Positions 19,450 through 27,834 of a stretch of 64,000 nt of DNA are shown in pieces (within the stretch, counting starts at the first letter, position 1; every line of letters starts with the position of its first letter). The stretch lies in NCBI RefSeq assembly GCF_007828215.1, contig NZ_VIUE01000003.1, positions 62,001-126,000 of the forward strand, written 5' to 3'. The DNA comes from Pseudomonas sp. SJZ074 (GTDB lineage: Bacteria; Pseudomonadota; Gammaproteobacteria; Pseudomonadales; Pseudomonadaceae). A program made the translations under genes and the position numbers. Under the pieces are notes generated by a model, which worked only from the letters and a program-made list of their open reading frames with translations, searched no databases and was not told the origin of the DNA.

Positions 19450-19929
19450 ATGTTGAACAGACTCATCCTGCTGGCTGCCCTGCTGCTTCCCGTCGGCTTT
19501 GCCCATGCTCATCAATACAAGGTCGGTGACCTTGAGATTGCCCATCCCTGGTCCCAGGAACTGCCGCCCAACGCGCCCACCGTGGCCGCGTATTTCGTGA
19601 TCCACAACACGGGCTCAGAGGCGGACCGGTTACTCAGCGTCGACACGCCGATTGCCGGCAAAGCCGAGCTCCACGAGCACGTGAAGCAGGACGACCTGAT
19701 GAAGATGCAGCCCGTGCCCTCGGTCGAGATTGCTCCAGGCGCCACCGTCACTTTCGCCCCCATGGCGTACCACGTCATGCTGCTGGAGCTTGAGGACCGC
19801 AACCTACTGAAAGACGGTAAGCGCTTTGCCATGACCCTGCATTTCGAGAAAGCCGGGGATGTCACGGTCGACGTTGCGGTGCAGAAAAAAGCCCCCGACG
19901 GCACCAAGACCGAAGGCCACATGCACTGA
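19450..19929 (+). CDS. Periplasmic PCu(A)C copper chaperone
   Basis: A 159-residue protein with a Sec signal (LILLAALLLPVGFAHA) and a cupredoxin-like body. The family's Cu(I) ligands are seen as an ELHEHVKQDDLMKMQPV segment and a later YHVMLLEL segment, close to the H-M-H-M pattern of the family. It delivers copper(I), for example to cytochrome oxidase assembly. The His-containing tail (KTEGHMH) may add copper binding. A GGAG ribosome binding site lies before the ATG. It is flanked by two DUF2946 genes and followed by the copper receptor. Confidence 0.92.
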   Translation: MLNRLILLAALLLPVGFAHAHQYKVGDLEIAHPWSQELPPNAPTVAAYFVIHNTGSEADRLLSVDTPIAGKAELHEHVKQDDLMKMQPVPSVEIAPGATVTFAPMAYHVMLLELEDRNLLKDGKRFAMTLHFEKAGDVTVDVAVQKKAPDGTKTEGHMH

Positions 19930-19965
19930 CAGCGGCCCATGGGTCTTCCCCGCGCCAGGCCTGAC

Positions 19966-20385
19966 ATGCCCCGCCGCCAGCCAATGAGTCTGGCACCCGG
20001 CAGCTGGATCAGCCTGTTCGCCATGCTGATGATCTTCATCGGTCCACTGGTTTCCCAGTCGATGCCGATGGATCAGCACATGTCTTCATCCATGCCTATG
20101 AGCATGGATATGGACATGAGCATGGACATGTCCGTTGCTCACGCCGGACATGAAGCACCGACAGCCGAACACGGCACGCCTCGGAACGAGCACCACGCGC
20201 TGTGGGAAAAATGCGGCTATTGCAGCTTGCTGTTCAATTGCCCGGCCCTGCCCGGCGGGCAGCCTCTCGCCGTTTTCGACACCCCAACGGCCAACACCTA
20301 CACCAGCCCTTCCCCACGCCTGGGCCATGCCCGGCCATCCTTCTTCCCGGGAGCCCGTACCCGCGCACCGCCCCTCGACGCGTAG
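19966..20385 (+). CDS. DUF2946 family protein with Met/His-rich segment
   Basis: About 139 residues, beginning MPRRQPMSLAPGSW, with a hydrophobic N-terminal segment (ISLFAMLMIFIGPLVS). This is followed by a strikingly Met-rich stretch (PMSMDMDMSMDMS), a HAGHE motif and the CGYCSLLFNC cysteine cluster of DUF2946. The methionine and histidine run looks like a Cu(I) binding region. The start is uncertain: ATG codons at 19939, 19966 and 19984 are in frame and none has a strong ribosome binding site. It lies between the chaperone and receptor genes. Confidence 0.75.
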   Translation: MPRRQPMSLAPGSWISLFAMLMIFIGPLVSQSMPMDQHMSSSMPMSMDMDMSMDMSVAHAGHEAPTAEHGTPRNEHHALWEKCGYCSLLFNCPALPGGQPLAVFDTPTANTYTSPSPRLGHARPSFFPGARTRAPPLDA

Positions 20386-20467
20386 ATCCGACACTTACCA
20401 ACCCGGTCGCACAAGACAGCTCCAGGCTGCCCGACCGTGTCGTCTACGTTTGTTCGATGGAATCATC

Positions 20468-22594
20468 ATGTCCAGGTTTTCTGCCGGCATCGCTTTGGGT
20501 ACAGCCCAAGCCAACTGCCCTCCAAATGAGGCACGGGTGCGCTTTCACCCTGCCATTGCCGCCCTGTGCGGTCTGCTACTGACGTCTCACACGCAGGCCG
20601 ATGAACACGAGCATCATGAAGGCCAGGTCGAGGAACTGAGCCCGACGGTCATTACCGCCATTGCACCCAGCTCACCGCTGACCGTGGTCACCAATCCCAA
20701 GGACCCGCGCCAACCGGTCCCGGCCAGTGACGGCGGTGACTACCTCAAGACCATTCCCGGCTTCGCCCTGGTACGCAACGGCGGTACCAATGGTGACCCG
20801 GTGCTCCGTGGCATGTTCGGCTCACGGCTGAATATCCTCACTAACGGCAGCACGCTGCTGGGCGCCTGCCCCGGTCGGATGGACGCGCCAACCTCCTACA
20901 TCTCGCCGGAAACCTACGATCAGCTCACCGTGATCAAGGGCCCGCAAAGCGTGTTGTGGGGCCCTGGCGCGTCGGCCGGGACCATCCTGTTCGACCGCAA
21001 GCCGGAACAGTTCGGTGAATTGGGCACAAGGGTCAATGCCAGTGTGCTCGCCGGCTCCAACGGTCGCTTCGACAAAGTGCTGGACGCCGCTGCCGGCGGG
21101 TCCCTGGGCTACGTACGGGTGATCGGCAACACCGCCCATTCGGACGATTACCGCGACGGCAACAACGACACCGTACCGTCGCGCTACGACAAGTGGAACG
21201 GCGACGTCACCCTTGGCTGGACGCCGGATGCCGATACGCTGCTGGAGCTGACCGCCGGCAAGGGCGACGGCGAGGCGCGCTACGCCGGGCGAGGTATGGA
21301 CGGCTCGCAGTTCAAGCGTGAAAGCCTCGGGCTGCGTTTCGAACGGTCGAACCTCGGCGGTGTGCTGGATAAGATCGAGGCACAGGTCTACTACAACTAC
21401 GCCGACCACGTGATGGACAACTACACGCTGCGCACGCCTTCAGGCACCGGAATGATGGCCGGCCCCATGGCGTCCAATGTCGACCGACGCACACTGGGCG
21501 CGCGCATCAAGGCCACCTGGCGCTGGGCCGATGTGCAGTTGATCAGCGGCCTGGATGCCCAGACCAACGAACATCGCCAACGCAGCAGCATGGGCGTCGA
21601 CACCTACAAGGAACTGCCGCGCACCAAGGACGCCGACTTTCACAACTATGGCATCTTCGGCGAACTGACCTGGTACGCCGCCGACCGCGACAGGCTGGTC
21701 ACCGGTGCTCGGCTCGACCGGGCCTCGGCCAAGGATTACCGGCAGAGCATCGGCTCCGGCATGATGGCCCGACCCAATCCCACTGCCGACGATACCCGCG
21801 CCGATACTCTGCCCAGCGGTTTCGTCCGCTACGAGCACGATCTGGCAGACAGCCCCACGACGGTTTATGCAGGCCTGGGCCACGCGCAACGCTTCCCCGA
21901 CTACTGGGAGCTGTTCTCGCCGGATAACGGCCCCACCGGCTCGCTGAATGCCTTCGATTCGATCAAGCCGGAAAAAACCACCCAGCTCGACTTCGGCCTG
22001 CAGTACAAGACCGAAACCCTCGAAGCCTGGGCCTCCGGGTATATCGGGCAAGTGCGTGACTACATCCTGTTCGACTACACCCCCGGCATGATGGGCAGCA
22101 CCTCCCGTGCCGAGAACATCGATGCGCGGATCATGGGCGGCGAACTGGGTGCGGCCTACCGGCTGACCGAACGCTGGAAGGCCGACGCGACCCTGGCCTA
22201 TGCCTGGGGCAAAAACAGCAGCGACGGCAGTGCGCTGGCACAGATGCCGCCGCTGGATGCACGCCTGGGCCTGACCTACAGCGAAGACCGCTGGAGCGCC
22301 GGAGCCCTGTGGCGGGTGGTGGCGGCCCAGCACCGGGTCGACGAGAACAGGGGCAACGTGGTGGGCAAGGATTACGGCAAGAGCTCGGGCTTCGGGGTCT
22401 TCTCCCTCAATGGTGCCTACCGCATCAACACGCATTGGAAGGTCAGCAGCGGCGTCGACAACCTGTTCGGCAAAGCCTACGCCGAGCACCTGAATCTGGC
22501 CGGCAACGCCGGGTTCGGCTATCCGGCCAGTGACCCGCAAGCCATCAACGAACCGGGGCGTACGCTCTGGACCAAGGTGGACATGAGTTTCTAA
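20468..22594 (+). CDS. TonB-dependent copper receptor (OprC/NosA type)
   Basis: A 708-residue outer membrane protein. An N-terminal export signal region is followed by a His-rich DEHEHHEG start and a TonB-box-like segment (SPTVITAIAP). The plug domain contains QLTVIKGPQSVLWGPGASAGTILFDRKP-type sequence, and the barrel ends in TLWTKVDMSF with the terminal phenylalanine required for assembly. Met-rich loops (TGMMAGPMASN, PGMMGS) fit copper. OprC imports copper across the outer membrane. A longer frame opens at 20135, but it runs through the previous gene; the ATG at 20468 gives the expected leader. Confidence 0.9.
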   Translation: MSRFSAGIALGTAQANCPPNEARVRFHPAIAALCGLLLTSHTQADEHEHHEGQVEELSPTVITAIAPSSPLTVVTNPKDPRQPVPASDGGDYLKTIPGFALVRNGGTNGDPVLRGMFGSRLNILTNGSTLLGACPGRMDAPTSYISPETYDQLTVIKGPQSVLWGPGASAGTILFDRKPEQFGELGTRVNASVLAGSNGRFDKVLDAAAGGSLGYVRVIGNTAHSDDYRDGNNDTVPSRYDKWNGDVTLGWTPDADTLLELTAGKGDGEARYAGRGMDGSQFKRESLGLRFERSNLGGVLDKIEAQVYYNYADHVMDNYTLRTPSGTGMMAGPMASNVDRRTLGARIKATWRWADVQLISGLDAQTNEHRQRSSMGVDTYKELPRTKDADFHNYGIFGELTWYAADRDRLVTGARLDRASAKDYRQSIGSGMMARPNPTADDTRADTLPSGFVRYEHDLADSPTTVYAGLGHAQRFPDYWELFSPDNGPTGSLNAFDSIKPEKTTQLDFGLQYKTETLEAWASGYIGQVRDYILFDYTPGMMGSTSRAENIDARIMGGELGAAYRLTERWKADATLAYAWGKNSSDGSALAQMPPLDARLGLTYSEDRWSAGALWRVVAAQHRVDENRGNVVGKDYGKSSGFGVFSLNGAYRINTHWKVSSGVDNLFGKAYAEHLNLAGNAGFGYPASDPQAINEPGRTLWTKVDMSF

Positions 22595-22624
22595 CACGTT
22601 GCAGGCAAGGCCTGACACCTGACT

Positions 22625-22720
22625 CTGTGGCGAGGGAGCTTGCTCCCGCTCGGTTGCATGGCAACCGCAAAAAACGAGGACTGCTGCGCAGCCCAACGGG
22701 AGCAAGCTCCCTCGCCACAG
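22625..22720. repeat. REP-like inverted pair
   Basis: CTGTGGCGAGGGAGCTTGCTCCCGCTCGG and its reverse complement ending CTCCCTCGCCACAG flank a spacer of about 40 bp between the copper receptor and the PepSY gene. Confidence 0.75.
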
Positions 22721-22776
22721 GTCGGTGTCCAGCCTCACAACATAACAACCACATTTGCCAAGCGGAGCGCTTTTCG

Positions 22777-24156
22777 ATGAGCCAACCGAAACCGAACTTC
22801 TACAACCTGGCCTGGCGCTGGCATTTCTATGCCGGGCTGTTCGTCGCGCCATTCATGGTGATGCTGGCCCTGACCGGCATCATCTACCTGTTCAAACCGC
22901 AACTCGATCCATTGATGTACGGCAGCCTGCTGAACGTACCGGCCGGCCATCACACGATGGCTGCGGACGACCTGCTCCAACAGGTCCGCCAGGCGTACCC
23001 CGAAGCCCAGGTAAAACAGTACTTGCCACCGGCCGACGCCGAACGTAGCGCGCAGTTCGTGGTGATCGACAAGGGCCGGGAGCTGAACGTCTTCATCGAC
23101 CCATACCACGGCGACGTCCTCGGCGAACAGGACGCCAAGAACAACCTGCAAGCCTTGGCCAGAGCCATCCATGGCGAACTGTTGATCGGCACCGTCGGTG
23201 ATCGGCTGGTGGAAATGGCCGCCGGCTGGGGTGTGGTGCTGATAGTCTCGGGGTTGTACCTGTGGTGGCCCCGTGGGCAATCATCCGCCGGGGTCCTGTG
23301 GCCGCGCTGGAACGTTCGTGGCCGGCTGTTCTGGCGCGACCTGCACGTTGTCATCGGCTTCTGGGGCGCGGCGTTGCTGCTGGTGATGTTGCTCAGCGGC
23401 ATGACCTGGACCGGCTTCTGGGGCAAACAGTACGCCAATCTCTGGAATCGCTTCCCCGCCGCGATGTGGAATGACGTGCCCAAGTCCGATGCCGACGCCG
23501 GCAGCCTCAACAGCGCCCATCGCCAGACCGTGCCCTGGGCCGTGGAAAACACGCCGATGCCGATGTCCGGCGATCATGCCGAGCACATGGCCCACGGTGG
23601 CATGCATGAGGGCCCTGCCGCGCCGGCCATCAGCCTGCAAGCGGTGCAGGACCTCGCCGCCGCTCACAAGGTCACACCTGGCTACAGCATCACCCTGCCA
23701 ACCACGACCACGGGAGTCTTCACCATTGCCGTGTTCGCCGACGATCCGCGCAACGACGCGACTCTCCACGTGGACCAGTACACCGGCAAGGTCCTGGCCG
23801 ATGTGCGCTGGGCTCACTACAGCGTCGTCGCCCGCGCCACCGAAACCGGCGTCATGTTGCACGAAGGCAAGATGTTCGGCCCGGCGAACCAGATCGTGGT
23901 ACTGCTGATCTGCCTGATGATCCTGCTCAGCGCCGTGAGCGGCGTGGTGATGTGGTGGAAGCGCCGACCGCAGGGCAAGCTCGGCGTACCGCCCATGCGC
24001 CACGACCTGCCGACGTGGAAGACCGGGGTGTTCATCATGCTGGCCCTGGCGGTGGTGTTTCCGTTGGTGGGGGCGTCGCTGGTGGTGGTATGGATGATCG
24101 ACCGCCTGTGGATTTCGCGCAGGATCCAGGACATCCGCAGTGATGCAATCTCTTGA
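22777..24156 (+). CDS. PepSY-associated membrane protein of the copper cluster
   Basis: A 459-residue inner-membrane protein. The N-terminal helix (RWHFYAGLFVAPFMVMLALTGIIYLF) is followed by PepSY-type periplasmic domains, then a Trp-rich helix pair (GVVLIVSGLYLWWPRG; VIGFWGAALLLVMLLSGMTWTGFWG) and two C-terminal helices. Such proteins are linked to metal reduction next to TonB receptors. A Met/His-rich insert (MPMSGDHAEHMAHGGMHEG, around residues 265-285) fits copper. The frame opens at 22627 inside the REP pair; the ATG at 22777 is the first giving the conserved start. Confidence 0.85.
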   Translation: MSQPKPNFYNLAWRWHFYAGLFVAPFMVMLALTGIIYLFKPQLDPLMYGSLLNVPAGHHTMAADDLLQQVRQAYPEAQVKQYLPPADAERSAQFVVIDKGRELNVFIDPYHGDVLGEQDAKNNLQALARAIHGELLIGTVGDRLVEMAAGWGVVLIVSGLYLWWPRGQSSAGVLWPRWNVRGRLFWRDLHVVIGFWGAALLLVMLLSGMTWTGFWGKQYANLWNRFPAAMWNDVPKSDADAGSLNSAHRQTVPWAVENTPMPMSGDHAEHMAHGGMHEGPAAPAISLQAVQDLAAAHKVTPGYSITLPTTTTGVFTIAVFADDPRNDATLHVDQYTGKVLADVRWAHYSVVARATETGVMLHEGKMFGPANQIVVLLICLMILLSAVSGVVMWWKRRPQGKLGVPPMRHDLPTWKTGVFIMLALAVVFPLVGASLVVVWMIDRLWISRRIQDIRSDAIS

Positions 24157-24163
24157 GCGACGG

Positions 24164-24511
24164 TCAAGGCCGGAACAGATCGCCACAAGATCCCGGCTGA
24201 AGGACACCATTGCAGACGTGGAGTTTTTCCACGTCGATAACCTTGATGTCTTCGATCTCGTTGGGCGTGCCGCCGCCGTAGTCATTCCTGCATGTCACAG
24301 CGATCCGGCACCGCTCGTTGGCCTGTGGCTCGATCATCGGGCGAGGCGGGCGGCCGGTGTCCATCGCACTCACCGTTTCCTTGCAACTGAAGCTGATCGG
24401 GTTCTTCGCCCATGCCTGCTCACACGGATGCCCGGAGGCTACGGCCAAGCGAATGGCGACACACTCGAAGACCAGTGCGCCAATGAAAGTCACAAATCTG
24501 GTCGTGGTCAT
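24164..24511 (-). CDS. Small secreted cysteine-containing protein of unknown function
   Basis: A 115-residue protein with a GGGAAG ribosome binding site before the ATG and an N-terminal hydrophobic region ending in AVASG, which looks like a Sec signal peptide. The mature part has six cysteines (CEQAW, SCKET, RCRIA, TCRND, VCNG, SCGD), suggesting disulfides in the periplasm. I recognise no domain. It converges on the PepSY gene with 7 bp between the stop codons. Codon use and the ribosome binding site support a real gene. Confidence 0.6.
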   Translation of the reverse strand: MTTTRFVTFIGALVFECVAIRLAVASGHPCEQAWAKNPISFSCKETVSAMDTGRPPRPMIEPQANERCRIAVTCRNDYGGGTPNEIEDIKVIDVEKLHVCNGVLQPGSCGDLFRP

Positions 24512-24764
24512 GGCGTTTCTTCCCTTTTTTGGGGAATAAGCAAGCTAACCTGCCTCGATCCCGGGGGCTACTGTCAGGTCTGACAGGTCCGTGCCGGCTT
24601 GCCAGGGGAGGGCTGGATACGCCCTTTGAGAAGGTTTCATCTTCATGCTGAAGACAGTGCGTTAACGGAAGGCGGCGCGAAACCTCTACAATCGCGCCCG
24701 CTGTCCAGCTGTAAACACAGTTCTTTGTAGGAGCGGTGTTTCAACCGATAACTTGAGTACACGC

Positions 24765-25553
24765 ATGACCTCGCTGACCCTCTCTCACCTCGCCTGGACT
24801 CCTCTGGGCCATGGTCACTGCCATCACCAGTTCCAACTGCGTGACGCCACGTTGCAGGTGGCGGCCGGGGAGTTTGTCGGGTTGATCGGGCCCAACGGCA
24901 GCGGCAAGACCAGCCTGTTGCGGTGCGCCTATCGGTTCAGCCCGCCGGAGAGCGGTGAAGTGAAACTCGACCACTACAACGTCTGGCGCCAGTCGTCACG
25001 CTGGTGCGCGCAACGTATCGCCGTGGTACTGCAGGAGTTTCCCGACGCCTTTGGCCTGACGGTCGAGGAAGTGGTCGCCATGGGCCGCACGCCTCATAAA
25101 GGCCTGTTCGATGGCGATAACCACGAGGACCGGCGCCTGGTCATCCAGGCCCTGGAGGCGGCAGGGCTGCAAGGCTTCGGCGAACATGCGTTCGCTACCC
25201 TCTCGGGCGGTGAAAAACAGCGGGTAATCCTGGCCCGCGCCCTGGTCCAGCAACCGCAACTGCTGATCCTCGACGAGCCGACCAATCACCTCGACCCGCG
25301 CTATCAACTCGAACTGCTGCAATTGATCAAGCGCCTGGGAATCGGCACCCTCGCCAGCATCCACGATTTGAACCTGGCGGCCGCCTTCTGTGACCGGCTC
25401 TACGTCATCGAACACGGCCGCATCGTCGCCAGCGGCACTCCCAAGGATGTGCTGACCGCCGCGCTGCTGCACGACGTCTTCGGCGTCAAAGCCCTGGTGG
25501 ATGAACATCCCCTTGCCGGCTACCCACGAATCACCTGGATAACCCAACCATGA
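24765..25553 (+). CDS. ABC transporter ATPase of the FecE/BtuD class
   Basis: A 262-residue ATPase with Walker A GPNGSGKT, signature LSGGEKQR, Walker B LLILDEP and the switch histidine in ASIHDLN. The arrangement ATPase-binding protein-permease with 4-bp overlaps is that of the metal-chelate family (iron siderophore, heme, cobalamin). An HGHCHH stretch near the N terminus is unusual. The alternative ATG at 24753 adds four residues. The upstream gap (24512-24764) has no recognisable riboswitch or Fur box. Substrate not determined. Confidence 0.85.
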   Translation: MTSLTLSHLAWTPLGHGHCHHQFQLRDATLQVAAGEFVGLIGPNGSGKTSLLRCAYRFSPPESGEVKLDHYNVWRQSSRWCAQRIAVVLQEFPDAFGLTVEEVVAMGRTPHKGLFDGDNHEDRRLVIQALEAAGLQGFGEHAFATLSGGEKQRVILARALVQQPQLLILDEPTNHLDPRYQLELLQLIKRLGIGTLASIHDLNLAAAFCDRLYVIEHGRIVASGTPKDVLTAALLHDVFGVKALVDEHPLAGYPRITWITQP

Positions 25554-26497
25554 CCCTGCGTTCCCTGCTGCTCCTGCCGCTGCTGCTGTGCAGCGCCCAT
25601 GCCCTGGCCGAATCCACCCGCTATCCGTTGACGATCCAGAGCTGCGACCGTCAGGTGACGTTCAACGAAGCCCCGCGGCACGCCGTCAGCCACGACATCA
25701 ACATGACCCAGATGATGCTCGCCCTCGGGCTCAAATCGCGCATGGTCGGCTACAGCGGCATCAGTGGCTGGAAATCGGTGACGCCCGAAATGGCGAAGAT
25801 CCTCGATGGCCTGCCGGAACTGGCGGCCAAGTACCCCTCGGTGGAAACCCTGCTCAACGCCAATGTGGATTTCTTCTTCGCCGGGTGGGACTACGGCATG
25901 CGGGTGGGCGGCGACCTGACGCCGCAGACCCTGCAACCGCTGGGCATCAACGTGTACGAATTGACCGAGTCCTGCGCGTTCGTGATGAAACGTCCGGCGG
26001 CTTCGCTGGAAGATACCTACAACGACCTGCGCAATCTTGGGAAGATTTTCGACGTCCAGGACCGCGCCGATGCGCTGATCGCCACGATGCAGGCCCAGGT
26101 GGCCGACGTCCGCAAACACCTGCCGACCGACCGGCCCCGAGTGTTCCTCTACGACAGCGGTGAAGACCGGGCCATGACCTCCGGCCGACTGGGCATGCCC
26201 CAGGCTCTGATCGACGCGGCGGGCGGGCGCAATATCCTCGATGGCCTGGAAACCAGCTGGACCCGGGTGAACTGGGAAAACGTGGTCGAGCAGAACCCCG
26301 AGGTCATCGTGATCGTCGATTACGGCGAAGTCAGCGCCGAGCAGAAACAACAATTCCTGCTGGACCACCCGGCCTTGCAGTCGGTGGATGCGATCAAGCA
26401 CCGGCGCTTCATCGTGATTCCCTACGTCCAGGCCACGCCAGGCATCGACAACGTGGTGGCGGTGCAGACTCTGGCGAAGGGTTTCCACGACCGATGA
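25550..26497 (+). CDS. Periplasmic substrate-binding protein of the BtuF/FecB class
   Basis: A 315-residue protein with a clear Sec signal (LLLLPLLLCSAHALA) and the two-lobed type III binding-protein pattern (RHAVSHDINMTQMMLALGL, later VDFFFAGWDYG and VIVIVDYGEV). It would bind a metal chelate or corrinoid in the periplasm and hand it to the permease. It overlaps the ATPase and permease genes by 4 bp each. The cob genes are several kilobases away and not in the same unit, so cobalamin is a possibility, not a conclusion. Confidence 0.83.
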   Translation: MTLRSLLLLPLLLCSAHALAESTRYPLTIQSCDRQVTFNEAPRHAVSHDINMTQMMLALGLKSRMVGYSGISGWKSVTPEMAKILDGLPELAAKYPSVETLLNANVDFFFAGWDYGMRVGGDLTPQTLQPLGINVYELTESCAFVMKRPAASLEDTYNDLRNLGKIFDVQDRADALIATMQAQVADVRKHLPTDRPRVFLYDSGEDRAMTSGRLGMPQALIDAAGGRNILDGLETSWTRVNWENVVEQNPEVIVIVDYGEVSAEQKQQFLLDHPALQSVDAIKHRRFIVIPYVQATPGIDNVVAVQTLAKGFHDR

Positions 26498-27504
26498 ACC
26501 CTCGTCGCTATGCCGGACTGCTGATTTTCCTCGGCGCGCTGATGCTGGTGTCGTGCGTGGTGTCCCTGGGCTTCGGGCCGGCGCGGGTGCCGGTGGCCGT
26601 GGTCTGGGACATCTTGCTGAACAAGGCCTTCGGCATGGGGGAGGTCTATTGGACGGCCGGCCAGGAACACATCGTCTGGCTGATCCGCGTGCCGCGCCTG
26701 CTGCTCGGTGCGCTGCTGGGCGCGGGGCTGGCATTGATCGGCGCGGTGCTGCAAGCGGTCACCCGCAACCCGCTGGCCGACCCGCACCTGCTCGGGGTTA
26801 CCTCCGGCGCGACCCTCGGGGCGGTCATCGTGGTCCTGCATGTCGGGGAAATCGTCGGCCTGCTGACCCTGCCCCTCGCCGCGTTCATCGGCGCGCTGTT
26901 GAGCATGCTCTTGGTGCTGGCGATTGCCAGCCGTCAGGGTCGCCTGGAAAGCGATCGCCTGTTGCTGTGCGGCGTGGCGGTGTCATTCGTGATGATGGCG
27001 GCGGCCAACCTGCTGCTGTTCCTGGGTGACCATCGCGCCAGCTCCGCGGTGATGTTCTGGATGCTCGGCGGCCTGGGCCTGGCGCGCTGGGAACTGCTGG
27101 CGGTGCCCGCCGCCAGCGTCCTGTTGGGACTGGCTCTGTTGCTGGGCATGGCTCGGCCGTTGAATGCCCTGATGACTGGCGAACAGACCGCCGTGACCCT
27201 GGGCCTGAACGCGGCGAAGGTGCGGTTGTGGATCTTCCTGATCGCGTCGCTGATGACCGGCGTACTGGTGTCCATCAGCGGCTCGATCGGATTTGTCGGG
27301 CTGATGGTGCCGCATATCGCCCGGCGCCTGGTGGGCGCCGAGCATCGTCGCTTGCTGCCGGCCTGCGTACTGCTGGGCAGCCTGTTCCTGGTATGGGTAG
27401 ATGTGGCCGCGCGGACCCTGATCGCACCGGAGGACTTGCCGATTGGCGTGGCGACGGCGGCCATTGGCGGGCTGTTTTTCATCGGCCTGATGCGGCGGCG
27501 CTGA
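26494..27504 (+). CDS. FecCD/BtuC-type ABC permease
   Basis: A 336-residue protein with about ten membrane helices. The family motifs RVPRLLLGALLGAGLALIGAV and NPLADPHLLGVTSGA occur in the first third and SGSIGFVGLMVPHIARRLVG in the last third, the classic FecCD signature. It forms the channel of the importer with the two preceding gene products. The stop codon is followed within 30 bp by a REP pair. Confidence 0.87.
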   Translation: MNPRRYAGLLIFLGALMLVSCVVSLGFGPARVPVAVVWDILLNKAFGMGEVYWTAGQEHIVWLIRVPRLLLGALLGAGLALIGAVLQAVTRNPLADPHLLGVTSGATLGAVIVVLHVGEIVGLLTLPLAAFIGALLSMLLVLAIASRQGRLESDRLLLCGVAVSFVMMAAANLLLFLGDHRASSAVMFWMLGGLGLARWELLAVPAASVLLGLALLLGMARPLNALMTGEQTAVTLGLNAAKVRLWIFLIASLMTGVLVSISGSIGFVGLMVPHIARRLVGAEHRRLLPACVLLGSLFLVWVDVAARTLIAPEDLPIGVATAAIGGLFFIGLMRRR

Positions 27505-27530
27505 GCTTCAAGGCCTGCACATAACCCCAT

Positions 27531-27621
27531 TGTGGGAGCGGGCTTGCTCGCGAATGCGGTGTGTCATCCGATGCATGTGTTGAATGACACACCGCTTTCG
27601 CGAGCAAGCCCGCTCCCACAG
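27531..27621. repeat. REP inverted pair (GTGGGAGCGGGCTTGCTCGCG type)
   Basis: TGTGGGAGCGGGCTTGCTCGCG and its exact reverse complement flank a spacer that is itself partly palindromic (GCGGTGTGTCATYC... GATGACACACCGC type), so the whole unit can fold into one long hairpin. Located in the gap 27505-27834. Confidence 0.8.
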
Positions 27622-27753
27622 GGGGATCTTCAGTGGCCGCGACGCCCCAATGTGGCGCGCCAGGTCGCACCAGCCACCGCATGACGAGCACTCATGGTGC
27701 GCCACCCTGTCCAGCCTCTGCGCCACCCCTTGTTTCCGAGCCTCCCCCCAACC

Positions 27754-27769
27754 GGGCACATCCCTTGCA
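27754..27769 (+). promoter_or_regulatory. Sigma-54 promoter of urtA
   Basis: GGGCACATCCCTTGCA matches the -24/-12 consensus TGGCACG-N4-TTGCA, with GG and GC separated by exactly ten bases. It lies 66 bp before the urtA ATG. This implies RpoN-dependent, NtrC-activated transcription under nitrogen limitation. Half-sites CGCACCA (27666) and TGGTGCG (27695) upstream might contribute to activator binding, but their spacing is not canonical. Confidence 0.8.
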
Positions 27770-27834
27770 AAAGCCCCTTCAGCGTCCGCATCTGCCAACC
27801 AAGAAAAACTCATAAAGTCCACGGAGATCGCACA

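Noticed and set aside
21440..22852. 470-residue minus-strand frame opposite the copper receptor and PepSY start
   Set aside because: It is the antisense shadow of the TonB receptor, runs through a REP pair and shows no domain.
24512..24764. Cobalamin riboswitch before the ABC importer
   Set aside because: No B12 box or matching stem-loop order was found; only a short CTGTCAGGTCTGACAG palindrome.
27666..27701. Canonical NtrC binding site upstream of urtA
   Set aside because: The CGCACCA and TGGTGCG arms are 22 bases apart, and the nearer GCACTCATGGTGC has a 5-base centre where the consensus needs 7.
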